The notes: generated by a model not told the origin, from the letters alone. 38,116 nt of DNA from an uncultured Acetatifactor sp. (GCA_947595925.1 CANQEV010000029.1:1-38116), one strand, 5' to 3'; shown: positions 26,309-34,700, numbered from the stretch's first letter. Numbers and translations are program-made.

Positions 26309-28584
26309 TACTCCTCTTCCTCCTCGTATCTGCAGGCGATTCCTGCCTCCCGGAGCCTGTTCATGACGAACTGGGCATCCTTGGCCCCGGAGTTTGCCAG
26401 GAGAATTTTTACATCCCCATCCTCCGTAGTTCCGATATAGTCTGTATTTCGAACAAGTTTGTTAAGCTTTTCGTCAATCGAATGAACGTCCAATTCCTCG
26501 ATCTCAACGTCGATCAGGGTACACTCCGTGAGACCTCTCTTCCGCGCCCGCAGGAAAGCAGATAACAACTGCGCAAATGCCTCCGGCTCCATGATGCGCG
26601 TGTTATAGATGTACCGCTGGGACTGCAGGATCTCCACATAGCGGTTTGCCCGGAGCACCGCGTTCTGGGTCAGGGAACTGGTGATCGCCAGCATATTGGC
26701 CTGTCCAAGGGTCATCCTCTCCCAGGAAATTCCCCAGACCATGACGATCAGTCTCATCTTGTCGTCTTCATAAATGGCGTTCGCCATCAGCGGATATTTT
26801 TCATCCATGTTCTTGTTGATATAAACCTTGCGGTCGATCAGAACCTGGTACATTTTCTCCATTTTCGTGTATTGAACGGAATTCCCCAGGGCCCTGGCCT
26901 TCTCAGAAGTCGCTGAAAAAAGTCTCGCGTAAGATTCGTTTGCCACGGAATAGATCGCCACGTCCTTGCAGTGCATGATCTTCGCCACTACCTCCGCGGC
27001 GTAGAAAAGCACTTCCTCCGGTGCGTACTGGTCCAGCCCGGAAGTAATTTCATAGATCTTCCCCAGGCTGTCGTCCTGATTGACGATCTGATCCGAGAGA
27101 ACGTCCTTCACGCGGACATTGCTGTCGTTGATGTCCGAGATGTCCGAAAGCTGTTTTGTCAGGAAATCCACCTCGCCCGCGTGCTCGTCCTTAATGGACT
27201 TCAGACGGTCCTTCATATAACCCACAACCAGGCCCAGGATCAGCAGCTGCGCCATCCAGACATAGGTGTTGTAGTCCAGCATGACCTCAAAACCGGACCT
27301 GCTGTACATCTGCCGGAAACAGAAACCCGCAATCGCCAGAAGGCTGGAAAAGATTGCCTGCTGCTGTCCATGGACTACCGCAAAGAGCAGCACATACAAC
27401 AGATAAAAGTCAATTCGCTGGAAATATCTGCTCCCTACCGCCCGGTTGTTCAGCATAAAGAAGGGAATGAAGCAGATCAGGTTTTCCACGAAGGGAACCG
27501 CGGCGTTAAAAAGCTCCGAAGCAGTCCTCCGAATCTTTTTCCAAAGGCTCTCCTGCCTGTCCGTCCTGCGGGAAAACTTGTCCGCATTCATCCTGATATA
27601 CGCCGCAACGATGGGAACCGCCTTGCGGGGCGGATTAAATTCGTGAAGGTTGAACTCACTGTCGAACTCATAGTTATCCAGGATAATGTCGTTCTCCACC
27701 TTCTGCGTGTCTTCCAAAATGCGGTCCAGCAGGGATTCCCCCTTGTTGTCCCTATTCTTATAAATCTCACTGATGATGAGCTGGGCCATCTCCCGGGGAG
27801 AGATCAGGGTTTTGCCCGAAACCTGGTATATTTCCCTCTTCAGGTTTTGGGTGGTCATGATCATATAAATATACTCGACGGCATCCTGAAGGTGCAGCAG
27901 CGAAATGTTTTTTTCTTCCTCAACCTGGAAATCCGTATTCTGCATGTCCATGGCAGGCATGGCGTTATGAATGGTGATCCCACACCCGGAAGGCAATTTG
28001 ATCTCTCCGACATCCAGAGCATCCAGGCACATTTTCGCGCAGATATTGTCCAGTTCCTCGGCGTCCTCGGGAATGCCGTACAAATTTCCGAGCCGGAGCA
28101 CCCTCACGTCGCCCATGGTCATCTTTCCGTAATCCAGGCAGATCTTCTCGCCCATGGCCACGGACTGGGCCTTTTCAGAGGTATATTTTCTTTTTTCCAC
28201 TTCCATGTAATCGTTTACTTCCACGTCCGCAAAAACATCCTCTGAAGACAGATAGACAAAACGGCCTTGGCGCAGGGACGCAAAACTCATTAACACGTTC
28301 AAAAGGCCCGAGGAATAGGACACCGCAGTATTGGAATTGACATCCCACTGGAAATTTTTATCGTAGGCGCCAAAAAACAAAGTGACCGCCGGCTTCACGC
28401 TGACGAACACTTCCCGTATGCAGGCGTTTTCATAGGAAAAACGGTAAGTCTCAAAAACCTTCAGATAACCCGGAGTCTCTTTTCCCTCCTCCGTCAGCAT
28501 AAAGATCCGGTGACCTTCCTTGTAAAGTTTCTCCACCATCTTGCGCATGAGGCTTCCGGTGCTGCCGATCAGTAAAATATCCAT
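26308..28584 (-). CDS. pelD: PelD-type c-di-GMP receptor fused to an N-terminal SDR domain
   Basis: A 758-residue protein. Residues 1-330 are an extended SDR: GSTGSLM nucleotide loop, YLSSEDVFAD, and the YxxxK pair Y134/K138, as in NAD-dependent sugar epimerases. Residues about 362-457 hold four membrane helices. A GAF domain (about 510-650) and a degenerate GGDEF domain (about 660-758) follow, as in PelD. The GGDEF signature is lost (EDGDV at 721-725), but R712-N-T-D715 lies exactly five residues before it, where the c-di-GMP inhibitory-site RxxD sits. It should therefore bind c-di-GMP and gate polymer export. The SDR part may supply or modify the nucleotide sugar. GGGAG lies 7 bases before the ATG. 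Confidence 0.85.
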   Translation of the reverse strand: MDILLIGSTGSLMRKMVEKLYKEGHRIFMLTEEGKETPGYLKVFETYRFSYENACIREVFVSVKPAVTLFFGAYDKNFQWDVNSNTAVSYSSGLLNVLMSFASLRQGRFVYLSSEDVFADVEVNDYMEVEKRKYTSEKAQSVAMGEKICLDYGKMTMGDVRVLRLGNLYGIPEDAEELDNICAKMCLDALDVGEIKLPSGCGITIHNAMPAMDMQNTDFQVEEEKNISLLHLQDAVEYIYMIMTTQNLKREIYQVSGKTLISPREMAQLIISEIYKNRDNKGESLLDRILEDTQKVENDIILDNYEFDSEFNLHEFNPPRKAVPIVAAYIRMNADKFSRRTDRQESLWKKIRRTASELFNAAVPFVENLICFIPFFMLNNRAVGSRYFQRIDFYLLYVLLFAVVHGQQQAIFSSLLAIAGFCFRQMYSRSGFEVMLDYNTYVWMAQLLILGLVVGYMKDRLKSIKDEHAGEVDFLTKQLSDISDINDSNVRVKDVLSDQIVNQDDSLGKIYEITSGLDQYAPEEVLFYAAEVVAKIMHCKDVAIYSVANESYARLFSATSEKARALGNSVQYTKMEKMYQVLIDRKVYINKNMDEKYPLMANAIYEDDKMRLIVMVWGISWERMTLGQANMLAITSSLTQNAVLRANRYVEILQSQRYIYNTRIMEPEAFAQLLSAFLRARKRGLTECTLIDVEIEELDVHSIDEKLNKLVRNTDYIGTTEDGDVKILLANSGAKDAQFVMNRLREAGIACRYEEEEE

Positions 28585-28607
28585 ATCTTATCTCCCAAAA
28601 AACACGT

Positions 28608-28871
28608 TCAGATCTTCACTCCCCTGGCCCGAAGCTGTTCCAGAAATTCCCTCGCGTCCGTCTCCGCCTCCTGGAGTCCGATCCCAAATTCTTCCTGAAG
28701 CTTTGCGGCGCACTGTCCTTCATCCCCCGTCTCCAAAAAGGTTTTGAGGATGATTGCCCCGCTTTCATTCATTCCCACCGGTGGAAAATAGGCTGCCGCC
28801 GGCTGCTCCATATCGATCAGCCAGAACTGTCCTGCCGCCTCTCTGATCTGATACCTTCCCCGTTTCCACAT
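28608..28871 (-). CDS. Orphan PqqD-like protein (RiPP recognition-type fold)
   Basis: An 87-residue protein that matches the PqqD pattern: a beta-rich first half (RYQIREAAGQFWLIDMEQ), an N(E)SGAIILKTF helix where PqqD proteins have their 'N-x-t-g-x-x-I/L' motif, and a final helical part EAETDAREFLEQLRARGVKI. PqqD domains bind leader peptides of modified peptides, yet stand-alone copies also occur in polysaccharide loci. No radical SAM enzyme or clear precursor peptide is nearby. It lies 23 bp upstream of pelD, so the two are probably cotranscribed. GAGGAG precedes the start by 8 bases. Confidence 0.8.
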   Translation of the reverse strand: MWKRGRYQIREAAGQFWLIDMEQPAAAYFPPVGMNESGAIILKTFLETGDEGQCAAKLQEEFGIGLQEAETDAREFLEQLRARGVKI

Positions 28872-28935
28872 AAGATACGCTCCTCAACACAATATTCCCT
28901 GAATAATCTGACAGGCAGCAAACATCGGGATCCTT

Positions 28936-29199
28936 TTAGCCCTCCACGATCAGATATCTGCCGTCGCCAACCTCAAAAACCTCGTCTGCTTCCAGGATTT
29001 CCGCGCCGGCCGCCCCCTCCGTGTCGATCCCCTCTTCCTCAAAATATTCGAGTACCTCTTCCACGCCGTCCACTACCACGGCCATGCAGTCCTCCAGGAA
29101 ACTCTCCGCCTCTTCCATACTATCTGCAACAGGTTCCGGAAAAAGCTGAAGCTGATTGTTCAGAAAGCACTCCAAGACCGCGTCGTCATATTCCCGCAT
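28936..29199 (-). CDS. Small acidic protein of unknown function
   Basis: An 87-residue, strongly acidic protein (MREYDDAVLECFLNNQLQLF at the start, DEVFEVGDGRYLIVEG at the end). The regular helices followed by a short beta ending suggest a folded, cytoplasmic protein. I recall similar small proteins in related bacteria but no established function, so I give none. It has an excellent ribosome site (GGGAGGTAG, 6 bases) and its own promoter. It is followed after 64 bp by the PqqD-like gene with no terminator visible, so the pel-type operon may begin here. Confidence 0.75.
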   Translation of the reverse strand: MREYDDAVLECFLNNQLQLFPEPVADSMEEAESFLEDCMAVVVDGVEEVLEYFEEEGIDTEGAAGAEILEADEVFEVGDGRYLIVEG

Positions 29200-29235
29200 A
29201 AGTCTACCTCCCGGAAAATATCTCTCATTGTACTG

Positions 29236-29265
29236 TCATTTTAATACCACACAGTTTTTTTAGTC
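29236..29265 (-). promoter_or_regulatory. Promoter upstream of the acidic protein and possibly the pel-type operon
   Basis: TTGACT (29265-29260) and TAAAAT (29241-29236) lie 18 bases apart on the minus strand, in an AT-rich gap. The ATG at 29199 follows about 37 bases later. Five of six positions match at each box. Confidence 0.65.
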
Positions 29266-29285
29266 AACACTATTCCGTTAAAAAG

Positions 29286-30527
29286 TCAGCTAAAGTCCAA
29301 AAGTTCCGCCGGGCGGGAGATTAAAACGTCCGCCCCGCATCTTTCAAGTTCCTCCCGCTTTCGGAACCCCCAGAGGACCCCCACGGTGAAAGCTCCCGCG
29401 CTCCTGCCGGTCATCACGTCAGTCCCCGTATCCCCAAGGTACAGAAGATTTTCCGGCCGAATCTCTTCCTTATATTTTTCCTGGAACTGTTCCAGGATAT
29501 AAAATACCCCCGCCGGGCTGGGCTTGATCGGGATCTCCTCCCCCTGCCCCCGGATCACGTCAAAAACGCCTTTGCCAAACAGCGTCTCGACCACGCGGAC
29601 AGATTCTTCATGGGGCTTATTCGAGAGCACGGCCAGCCGCATCCCCCGCTTTTTCAGTTCCTTCAGGAGCTCCGGGATCCCCGCGTACGGCGCAACGCCG
29701 TCCATGCAGTGCTCCGCGAAGATCTCCCGGTATCTCTTCAAAACCGCTTCGAAATTGCTGAGCGCGCCGTCCCCGGAGGCCAGGAGCGCCCGTTTTACCA
29801 GGTTCGCCGCCCCGTCCCCGACAAAATACTTATAGTCCTCTTCCTCGAAGGGGCCGTATCCAAATTCCGAAAGGCAGGCGTTTCCGCTGTATTTCATACT
29901 GGCGATGGAATCCGAAAGCGTTCCGTCCAGATCAAAGACCACCGCCTTTTTCGGAGCTTTTCCTCTGCGCAGCCGGTCGAGTTCCCGGTACAGCCTTCCC
30001 ACCGGCAGGCCGACCACATTGTTATAATCGCCCTGGATCCCCCTGATATACCTGGCGCAGAAGCCCTGGATCCCGTAAGCCCCGGCCTTGTCCAGCGGAT
30101 CCCCGGTGGCCACATATTCCCGGATCTCCGCGTCGCTCATGGGCGCAAAAGATACCTTCGTCTCCTCGTGGAAGGTTGTCCGCGTGCCGTCCGCCGCAAG
30201 GATCGTCACCCCGGTGAAAACCGAGTGTTCCCGGTTCTGCAGAAGCTCCAGCATCTCAGCAGCCCGCTCCCTGGTCCCGGGTTTTCCCAGAATCTTTCCC
30301 TCACAGGCCACCACCGTATCCGCCCCTATGATAAGCGCGTCGGGGGCTCCCAATTTTTCCCGCACCGCAGAAGCCTTCCGAAAGGACAGTTCTTCCACCG
30401 CTTCCCAGGCTTTCAGGTCCGGGGCAACCGTCTCGTCCGTCTCGCTGACCGCCACTTCAAAATTCAGGCCGATCTGCCTCATCAATTCGCTGCGCCTCGG
30501 GGACGCCGATGCCAGAATCATCCGCAT
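29286..30527 (-). CDS. Maf nucleotide pyrophosphatase fused to a HAD phosphatase
   Basis: A 413-residue two-enzyme fusion. Residues 1-185 are Maf: ILASASPRRSELM at the start, SETDE, and IIGADTVVACEGKILGKP, the pattern of pyrophosphatases acting on dTTP, UTP or modified nucleotides. After a short basic linker, residues about 193-413 are a HAD phosphatase of the phosphoglycolate phosphatase type: VVFDLDGTLSDS (nucleophile D199, D201), LAVLSNKPHE, KPSPAG and YLGDTGTDVMTGRSAG. Both active sites look intact. A diphosphate-to-monophosphate-to-nucleoside relay is conceivable. The start at 30527 has GAGGAA about 10 bases upstream. Its nearest neighbours have no evident link to it. Confidence 0.92.
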   Translation of the reverse strand: MRMILASASPRRSELMRQIGLNFEVAVSETDETVAPDLKAWEAVEELSFRKASAVREKLGAPDALIIGADTVVACEGKILGKPGTRERAAEMLELLQNREHSVFTGVTILAADGTRTTFHEETKVSFAPMSDAEIREYVATGDPLDKAGAYGIQGFCARYIRGIQGDYNNVVGLPVGRLYRELDRLRRGKAPKKAVVFDLDGTLSDSIASMKYSGNACLSEFGYGPFEEEDYKYFVGDGAANLVKRALLASGDGALSNFEAVLKRYREIFAEHCMDGVAPYAGIPELLKELKKRGMRLAVLSNKPHEESVRVVETLFGKGVFDVIRGQGEEIPIKPSPAGVFYILEQFQEKYKEEIRPENLLYLGDTGTDVMTGRSAGAFTVGVLWGFRKREELERCGADVLISRPAELLDFS

Positions 30528-30533
30528 AGATAA

Positions 30534-30704
30534 CTATTCCTCGCTTCTGAGAATGTATTCTCCAAAAACTGCCGTCTCCGGCACAAATGCCCTTTTCCTC
30601 TCGTCAGCCAGACTGTCCTCCGGCCAGGATGCCGTTCTGATCCCCCGGTCAAAGGAGCCACTTTTGTATGCCGAGACATCCTCAGGGCTTTTTAAAGTTT
30701 GCAA
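30534..30704 (-). pseudogene. Probable remnant of a protein's C-terminal end
   Basis: About 50 codons (to the stop at 30536-30534) read LKSPEDVSAYKSGSFDRG and end FVPETAVFGEYILRSEE, with natural composition and codon use like the neighbours. No ATG or ribosome site precedes them; upstream the frame runs into the decayed repeat at 30695-30789. The most economical reading is the 3' end of a gene whose front has been lost or replaced. I do not recognise the family. Only a TTG at 30704 could start it. Confidence 0.35.
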
Positions 30705-30789
30705 ACCAAGACTTCTCTGTATGTCCCTGCATCCCCGCCGGGTTCGGCGACTTCCTTCCGCAAGTTACAAACCACCGCTTCCCTGTATG
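30695..30789. repeat. Imperfect direct repeat pair with a small hairpin after ppk
   Basis: Two copies of a 28-29 base sequence (30695-30723 and 30762-30789; AAGTT..CAAACC..CTTC.CTGTATG) flank a 38-base spacer containing CGCCG-GGTT-CGGCG (30736-30749). The second copy ends directly at the ppk stop codon. On the minus strand both copies translate in one frame to HTxKxWF-type peptides. It looks like a dispersed intergenic element; no function is visible. Confidence 0.6.
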
Positions 30790-30790
30790 G

Positions 30791-33124
30791 TCAATGGTGG
30801 GTCTTTGGGATAAAGGTCCGCCTATCCCCCGGTTTTGCGGGGGCAGCCGCCTTTGCCTTTTCCACGGCCTCCCGGCAGAAAACGTCCTGGGCGAGAACGG
30901 CCTTCCGGCCCCTCCTGTCCACCTTTTCATAAGTGCCGTCCGGCTTTAACTCCGAGGCCTTTAAGGTGTCGGAGAGCTGCACATCCAGAATATGCCTGAG
31001 TTCCTCCTGCAGCCTGGGACTGTCCACGGGGAACAGGATCTCCACCCGGCGCTCCAAATTTCTCGGCATCCAGTCCGAGCTGGCGCAGTACACCTCCGGG
31101 TGCTCGTCATTTTCAAAATAGAAGATCCGACTGTGTTCCAGGAAGTTGCCCACCAGGGAGCGCACCGTGATGTTTTCACTCACCCCGGGGATCCCCACCC
31201 GCAGACAGCAGATTCCCCGCACGATCAGCTCAATCTTCACCCCGGCGGCGCTGGCCTCGTAAAGGGCGGCGATCACGTCCGGATCGCTGAGGGAATTCAT
31301 CTTGGCGATGATATGGGCCTTTCTGCCCTCCAGGGCGTACTGCCTCTCTCTGCCGATCAGGTAGAGGAATTTATCCTTCAGCCAGAGAGGAGCCAGCGTC
31401 AGCTTATTCCAGAAGAGGGGCTCCGAGTAGCCGGACAGCATGTTAAAGACCGCCGTGGCGTCCTCCCCGATGGTCTCCGAACAGGTCAGAAGTCCCATGT
31501 CGGTGTACAGTTTTGCCGTGGCGTCATTGTAGTTTCCGGTGCCAAGGTGCACATAGCGCTTGATGCCGTTCTCTTCCCGTCGCACCACCAGGGTGATCTT
31601 GGAATGGGTCTTCAGCCCCACCAGGCCGTAGATGACATGGCAGCCGGCCTTCTCCAGCATCCTCGCCCAGACGATATTGTTCTCCTCGTCAAACCGGGCC
31701 TTCAGCTCCACCAGCGCCGTCACCTGTTTCCCGTTCTCCGCGGCCTGGGCCAGCGCCGCTATGATCGGGGAATTTCCGCTGACGCGGTAGAGCGTCTGTT
31801 TGATGGCCAGGACCTGAGGGTCCACGGATGCCTGCCGTATAAACTCCACCACCGGCGTAAAGCTCTGGTAGGGATGGTGCAGAAGGATGTCCCCCTCCCG
31901 GATCTTTTCAAAGATGTCGCAGCCCGCCGGGAGCTCCGGCACCGGCTGGGGCTCGTATTTCGCCGCCTTGTACTTTTCAAAGCCTTCCAGACCGTAAATC
32001 TTCATCAGCACCGTCAGATCCAGAGGGCCGTCGATCTCAAAAATGTAGCCTTCTTCAATAGAGAGTTCTTTTTTCAGGATCTTCAGGAGCCTCTTGTCCA
32101 TGCCCTGCTCGACTTCCAGGCGGATGCACTCACCCCACTGCCGCTTCCGGATCTGTTTTTCGATCTCCTTTAACAGGTCTGCGGCCTCCTCCTCCTCGAT
32201 GGTGAGGTCCGCGTTTCTCATGATGCGGAAGGGATGGGCGCAGACAATGTCATAGTTTAAGAAGAGCCGGGGCATGTTCCGCTCGATCACTTCCTCCAGC
32301 AGGATCACCCGTTTCTTTTCCTCCCCCTGAACAGGAAGCTCCACCACGCGGCTGAGTACGCTGGGAACCTGCACCGTGACAAATTCCAGCTCCCCCTCCT
32401 TCGACTTCTTCCGGACCATGGCGCCAATGTTCAAGGACTTGTTCCGGATCAGCGGAAAAGGCCTGGAGGAATCCACCGCCATGGGCGTCAGCACAGGATA
32501 CACATTCTCCTGAAAATACCGGTCCACAAAATCCCCCTCTTCCTTCGAGAGAAGTTCGTGGCTGAGCACAATGTGAAATCCGTCCTTTTCCAGCTGCGGA
32601 TACAGGGACCTTCCCCAGGTGGAATACTGAAGCTCCACCAGCTCGTGGGTCGCTTTTCCGATCTCTTTGAGCTGCTGGGCGGGAGTCATCCCCGCGATAT
32701 CCCTTTTCTCATAGCCGGCATTGACCATGTCCTTAATGGAGGCCACCCGTACCATAAAAAATTCATCCAGATTGGAGGCGGTGATGCTCAGGAATTTCAA
32801 TCTCTCGAAAAGGGGATTCTTCCTGTCCCTGGCTTCTCCCAGGATCCGGTGATCAAACAAAAGCCAGGAGAGCTCCCGGTTCTCGTAATACTCCGGATTT
32901 CTGTAGTCCGGCTTTTTCTCCTGGGGGAGCGCAGTCTTTTCCTGCGCCTTTTCCGGTACCTTATCCGATACCTTTCCCGGCTCTTTCCCCGTCGTCTTTC
33001 CCGCCGGACGACCCGCTCTCTTCCCTGTCTTCCCCGCCTTGGCGCCGGCCGGGCTGCTGCCTGTTCCGGTCGAAGTTTTGCCGACGTTCTTTTTTTCCGT
33101 TCTATCCGACTCTTTCCCCGCCAT
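30791..33124 (-). CDS. ppk: Polyphosphate kinase 1 with basic N-terminal extension
   Basis: A 777-residue enzyme that makes polyphosphate from ATP. The Ppk1 body starts near residue 75 (NPEYYENRELSWLLFDHRIL, LKFLSITASNLDEFFMVRV) and includes the phospho-His loop GLKTHSKITLVVRREENG (H507), VHLGTGNYNDATAKLYTD and the C-terminal SSDWMPRNLERRVEI. The first 70 residues are unusual: a low-complexity Lys/Gly/Thr/Pro-rich stretch (GKTGKRAGRPAGKTTGKEPG), not part of the known enzyme. An AGGG site lies about 8 bases before the ATG at 33124. It follows the Ppx/GppA gene by 28 bp, so synthesis and breakdown of polyphosphate (or ppGpp-linked control) are probably set together. Confidence 0.95.
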   Translation of the reverse strand: MAGKESDRTEKKNVGKTSTGTGSSPAGAKAGKTGKRAGRPAGKTTGKEPGKVSDKVPEKAQEKTALPQEKKPDYRNPEYYENRELSWLLFDHRILGEARDRKNPLFERLKFLSITASNLDEFFMVRVASIKDMVNAGYEKRDIAGMTPAQQLKEIGKATHELVELQYSTWGRSLYPQLEKDGFHIVLSHELLSKEEGDFVDRYFQENVYPVLTPMAVDSSRPFPLIRNKSLNIGAMVRKKSKEGELEFVTVQVPSVLSRVVELPVQGEEKKRVILLEEVIERNMPRLFLNYDIVCAHPFRIMRNADLTIEEEEAADLLKEIEKQIRKRQWGECIRLEVEQGMDKRLLKILKKELSIEEGYIFEIDGPLDLTVLMKIYGLEGFEKYKAAKYEPQPVPELPAGCDIFEKIREGDILLHHPYQSFTPVVEFIRQASVDPQVLAIKQTLYRVSGNSPIIAALAQAAENGKQVTALVELKARFDEENNIVWARMLEKAGCHVIYGLVGLKTHSKITLVVRREENGIKRYVHLGTGNYNDATAKLYTDMGLLTCSETIGEDATAVFNMLSGYSEPLFWNKLTLAPLWLKDKFLYLIGRERQYALEGRKAHIIAKMNSLSDPDVIAALYEASAAGVKIELIVRGICCLRVGIPGVSENITVRSLVGNFLEHSRIFYFENDEHPEVYCASSDWMPRNLERRVEILFPVDSPRLQEELRHILDVQLSDTLKASELKPDGTYEKVDRRGRKAVLAQDVFCREAVEKAKAAAPAKPGDRRTFIPKTHH

Positions 33125-33152
33125 AAAGTTTACCCTGCCTTTCTATTCCCTG

Positions 33153-34700
33153 TTAAATATTCTTTTTTGTCTTTAGCACCGGGACTACGCTGAACACTTC
33201 CTGGAAAAATTCCGCCGAGAGATCAAAATAGCCCTTTTCCAGCGTCACGTCCTCCTGGGTCTCCACCATAAGGATCAGCTCCTGATCCGTCAGCTGGGCT
33301 TTCAGCCCTTTCAGTTTCTGCTTATGGCTCCGGTCCAGGCTGTTGGCCAGCCGAAGGATTGCCGTGAGCTTGGCAATGACCAGGTAGTTTTCCCTCCCGG
33401 GATACCCGCCGGAAACGCCGCCGGAATAGCCGCTGTAGACAAAATCGCTGTGGTTGTACCGCACTACGCTGGCCACGATCTCCCGCTCCAGATGGGAGAA
33501 CCCCACGATCTCCGTGGCCATGATGATATTGTAGGAAGTCTCCCCGATGTCCACCAGGCTGATGTATTTCCCGCAGTCGTGGAGCGTCGCGGCGATCTGG
33601 AGATAAAGCCGCTCCCTCTTTCCAAGGCCGTGCAGCTTCTTTGTGCTGTCAAAAATAGTTGTGGCGATCCTCTCCAGAGTCTCCGCGCGCTTGCGGCTCC
33701 CCTGGAAACGCTTGCTGATATTCTGGGCGCAGGCGATGATGTCCTTCTCAAAATCGTGTTCGCCCCGGAACATTTTGATCTCTTCCGCGTACTCGTACGC
33801 CATGCCGTCGCAGAGCGTGACGCCCGGGGCCCACATCTTCTTTGCCCCCATGATCCGGGCGATGCGCCTTGCCAGGACCGCGCTGATCGTCACCAGGGGA
33901 ACCTTTTCCTCCGCGATGCCGAGCTCTCTGGACGCCTTCATGTTCCCGGTGTGAAGCAGCTCCATCAGCTCGTCAAAATCTTCCGGTGCCACCGTGGCCT
34001 TGTCCGGATCGTTGCCCGCCCGGCGGATGGCCCAGGGCGAGATGTAATCGTCCACCACAATGATATTCCGGATCTCCTGGTCTTTCAGATACAGTTTTTT
34101 ATAGACGGAGAGCTGGGCCCCCGCCAGCTCATCCACCAACTGTTCCGTCTGGTCCCGGCCGGCGTTCAGATGCGTTAGCATCTCCTGGAGCCGCAGCACT
34201 CCCAGTCGAAGATTCTGAGTGCTGGTCAGAGCGTCGTTGTCAAAGAGGGAGATCTGGATGCTCCCGCCGCCGATGTCCACGATGGCAGTCTTTTCTTCAA
34301 TAATTCTCCGAAAACTCTCTCCCTTTGAAGCAATGGATTTATAATCCAGGAACCGCTGCTCGGAATTGCTGAGGATCTTTACCTCGATCCCCGTCCGCTG
34401 GGCGATCTGGTCCAGGACGATCAGGGTGTTGCGCGTCTCCCGGAGGGCGCTGGTGCCATAGGCCCGGAACGCATCCACTTTATAGGCTTTCATAACCTGC
34501 CGGTACTCTTCCAATGTCCGGCAGAGTTCATCCAGTTTTTCCTGGCTGAGCTTTCCCGTGGCGTATGTCTCGCTCCCCAGGTCGATCCTCTGGCTGAGGC
34601 AGTCAATCTCCCGGATGGTGTTCTTTCCCGAAAATTCATAAATCTTCATGGTCAGTTCAAAACTGCCCACCGAGATCGCCGCAAAAGTTTTAAGGCTCAC
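33153..34700 (-). CDS. Ppx/GppA-family protein with C-terminal HD domain
   Basis: A 515-residue protein of the exopolyphosphatase / pppGpp phosphatase family. The first half has the ASKHA fold with VDIGGGSIQISLF (D142); the second half has an HD domain (ATLHDCGKY, H374/D375). Several normally fixed residues differ: the first phosphate loop reads AAISVGSFE where AIDxGSNS is usual, and the catalytic-Glu region reads SNSEQR where SGEEEA is usual. Activity may be altered or lost. It overlaps the DUF815 ATPase gene by four bases (ATGA) and precedes ppk. Confidence 0.88.
   Translation of the reverse strand: MSLKTFAAISVGSFELTMKIYEFSGKNTIREIDCLSQRIDLGSETYATGKLSQEKLDELCRTLEEYRQVMKAYKVDAFRAYGTSALRETRNTLIVLDQIAQRTGIEVKILSNSEQRFLDYKSIASKGESFRRIIEEKTAIVDIGGGSIQISLFDNDALTSTQNLRLGVLRLQEMLTHLNAGRDQTEQLVDELAGAQLSVYKKLYLKDQEIRNIIVVDDYISPWAIRRAGNDPDKATVAPEDFDELMELLHTGNMKASRELGIAEEKVPLVTISAVLARRIARIMGAKKMWAPGVTLCDGMAYEYAEEIKMFRGEHDFEKDIIACAQNISKRFQGSRKRAETLERIATTIFDSTKKLHGLGKRERLYLQIAATLHDCGKYISLVDIGETSYNIIMATEIVGFSHLEREIVASVVRYNHSDFVYSGYSGGVSGGYPGRENYLVIAKLTAILRLANSLDRSHKQKLKGLKAQLTDQELILMVETQEDVTLEKGYFDLSAEFFQEVFSVVPVLKTKKNI

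Noticed and set aside
28608..28871. A complete modified-peptide (RiPP) gene cluster
   Set aside because: Only the PqqD-like protein is present; no maturase, protease or plausible precursor peptide is seen. The acidic 87-residue neighbour does not look like a precursor.
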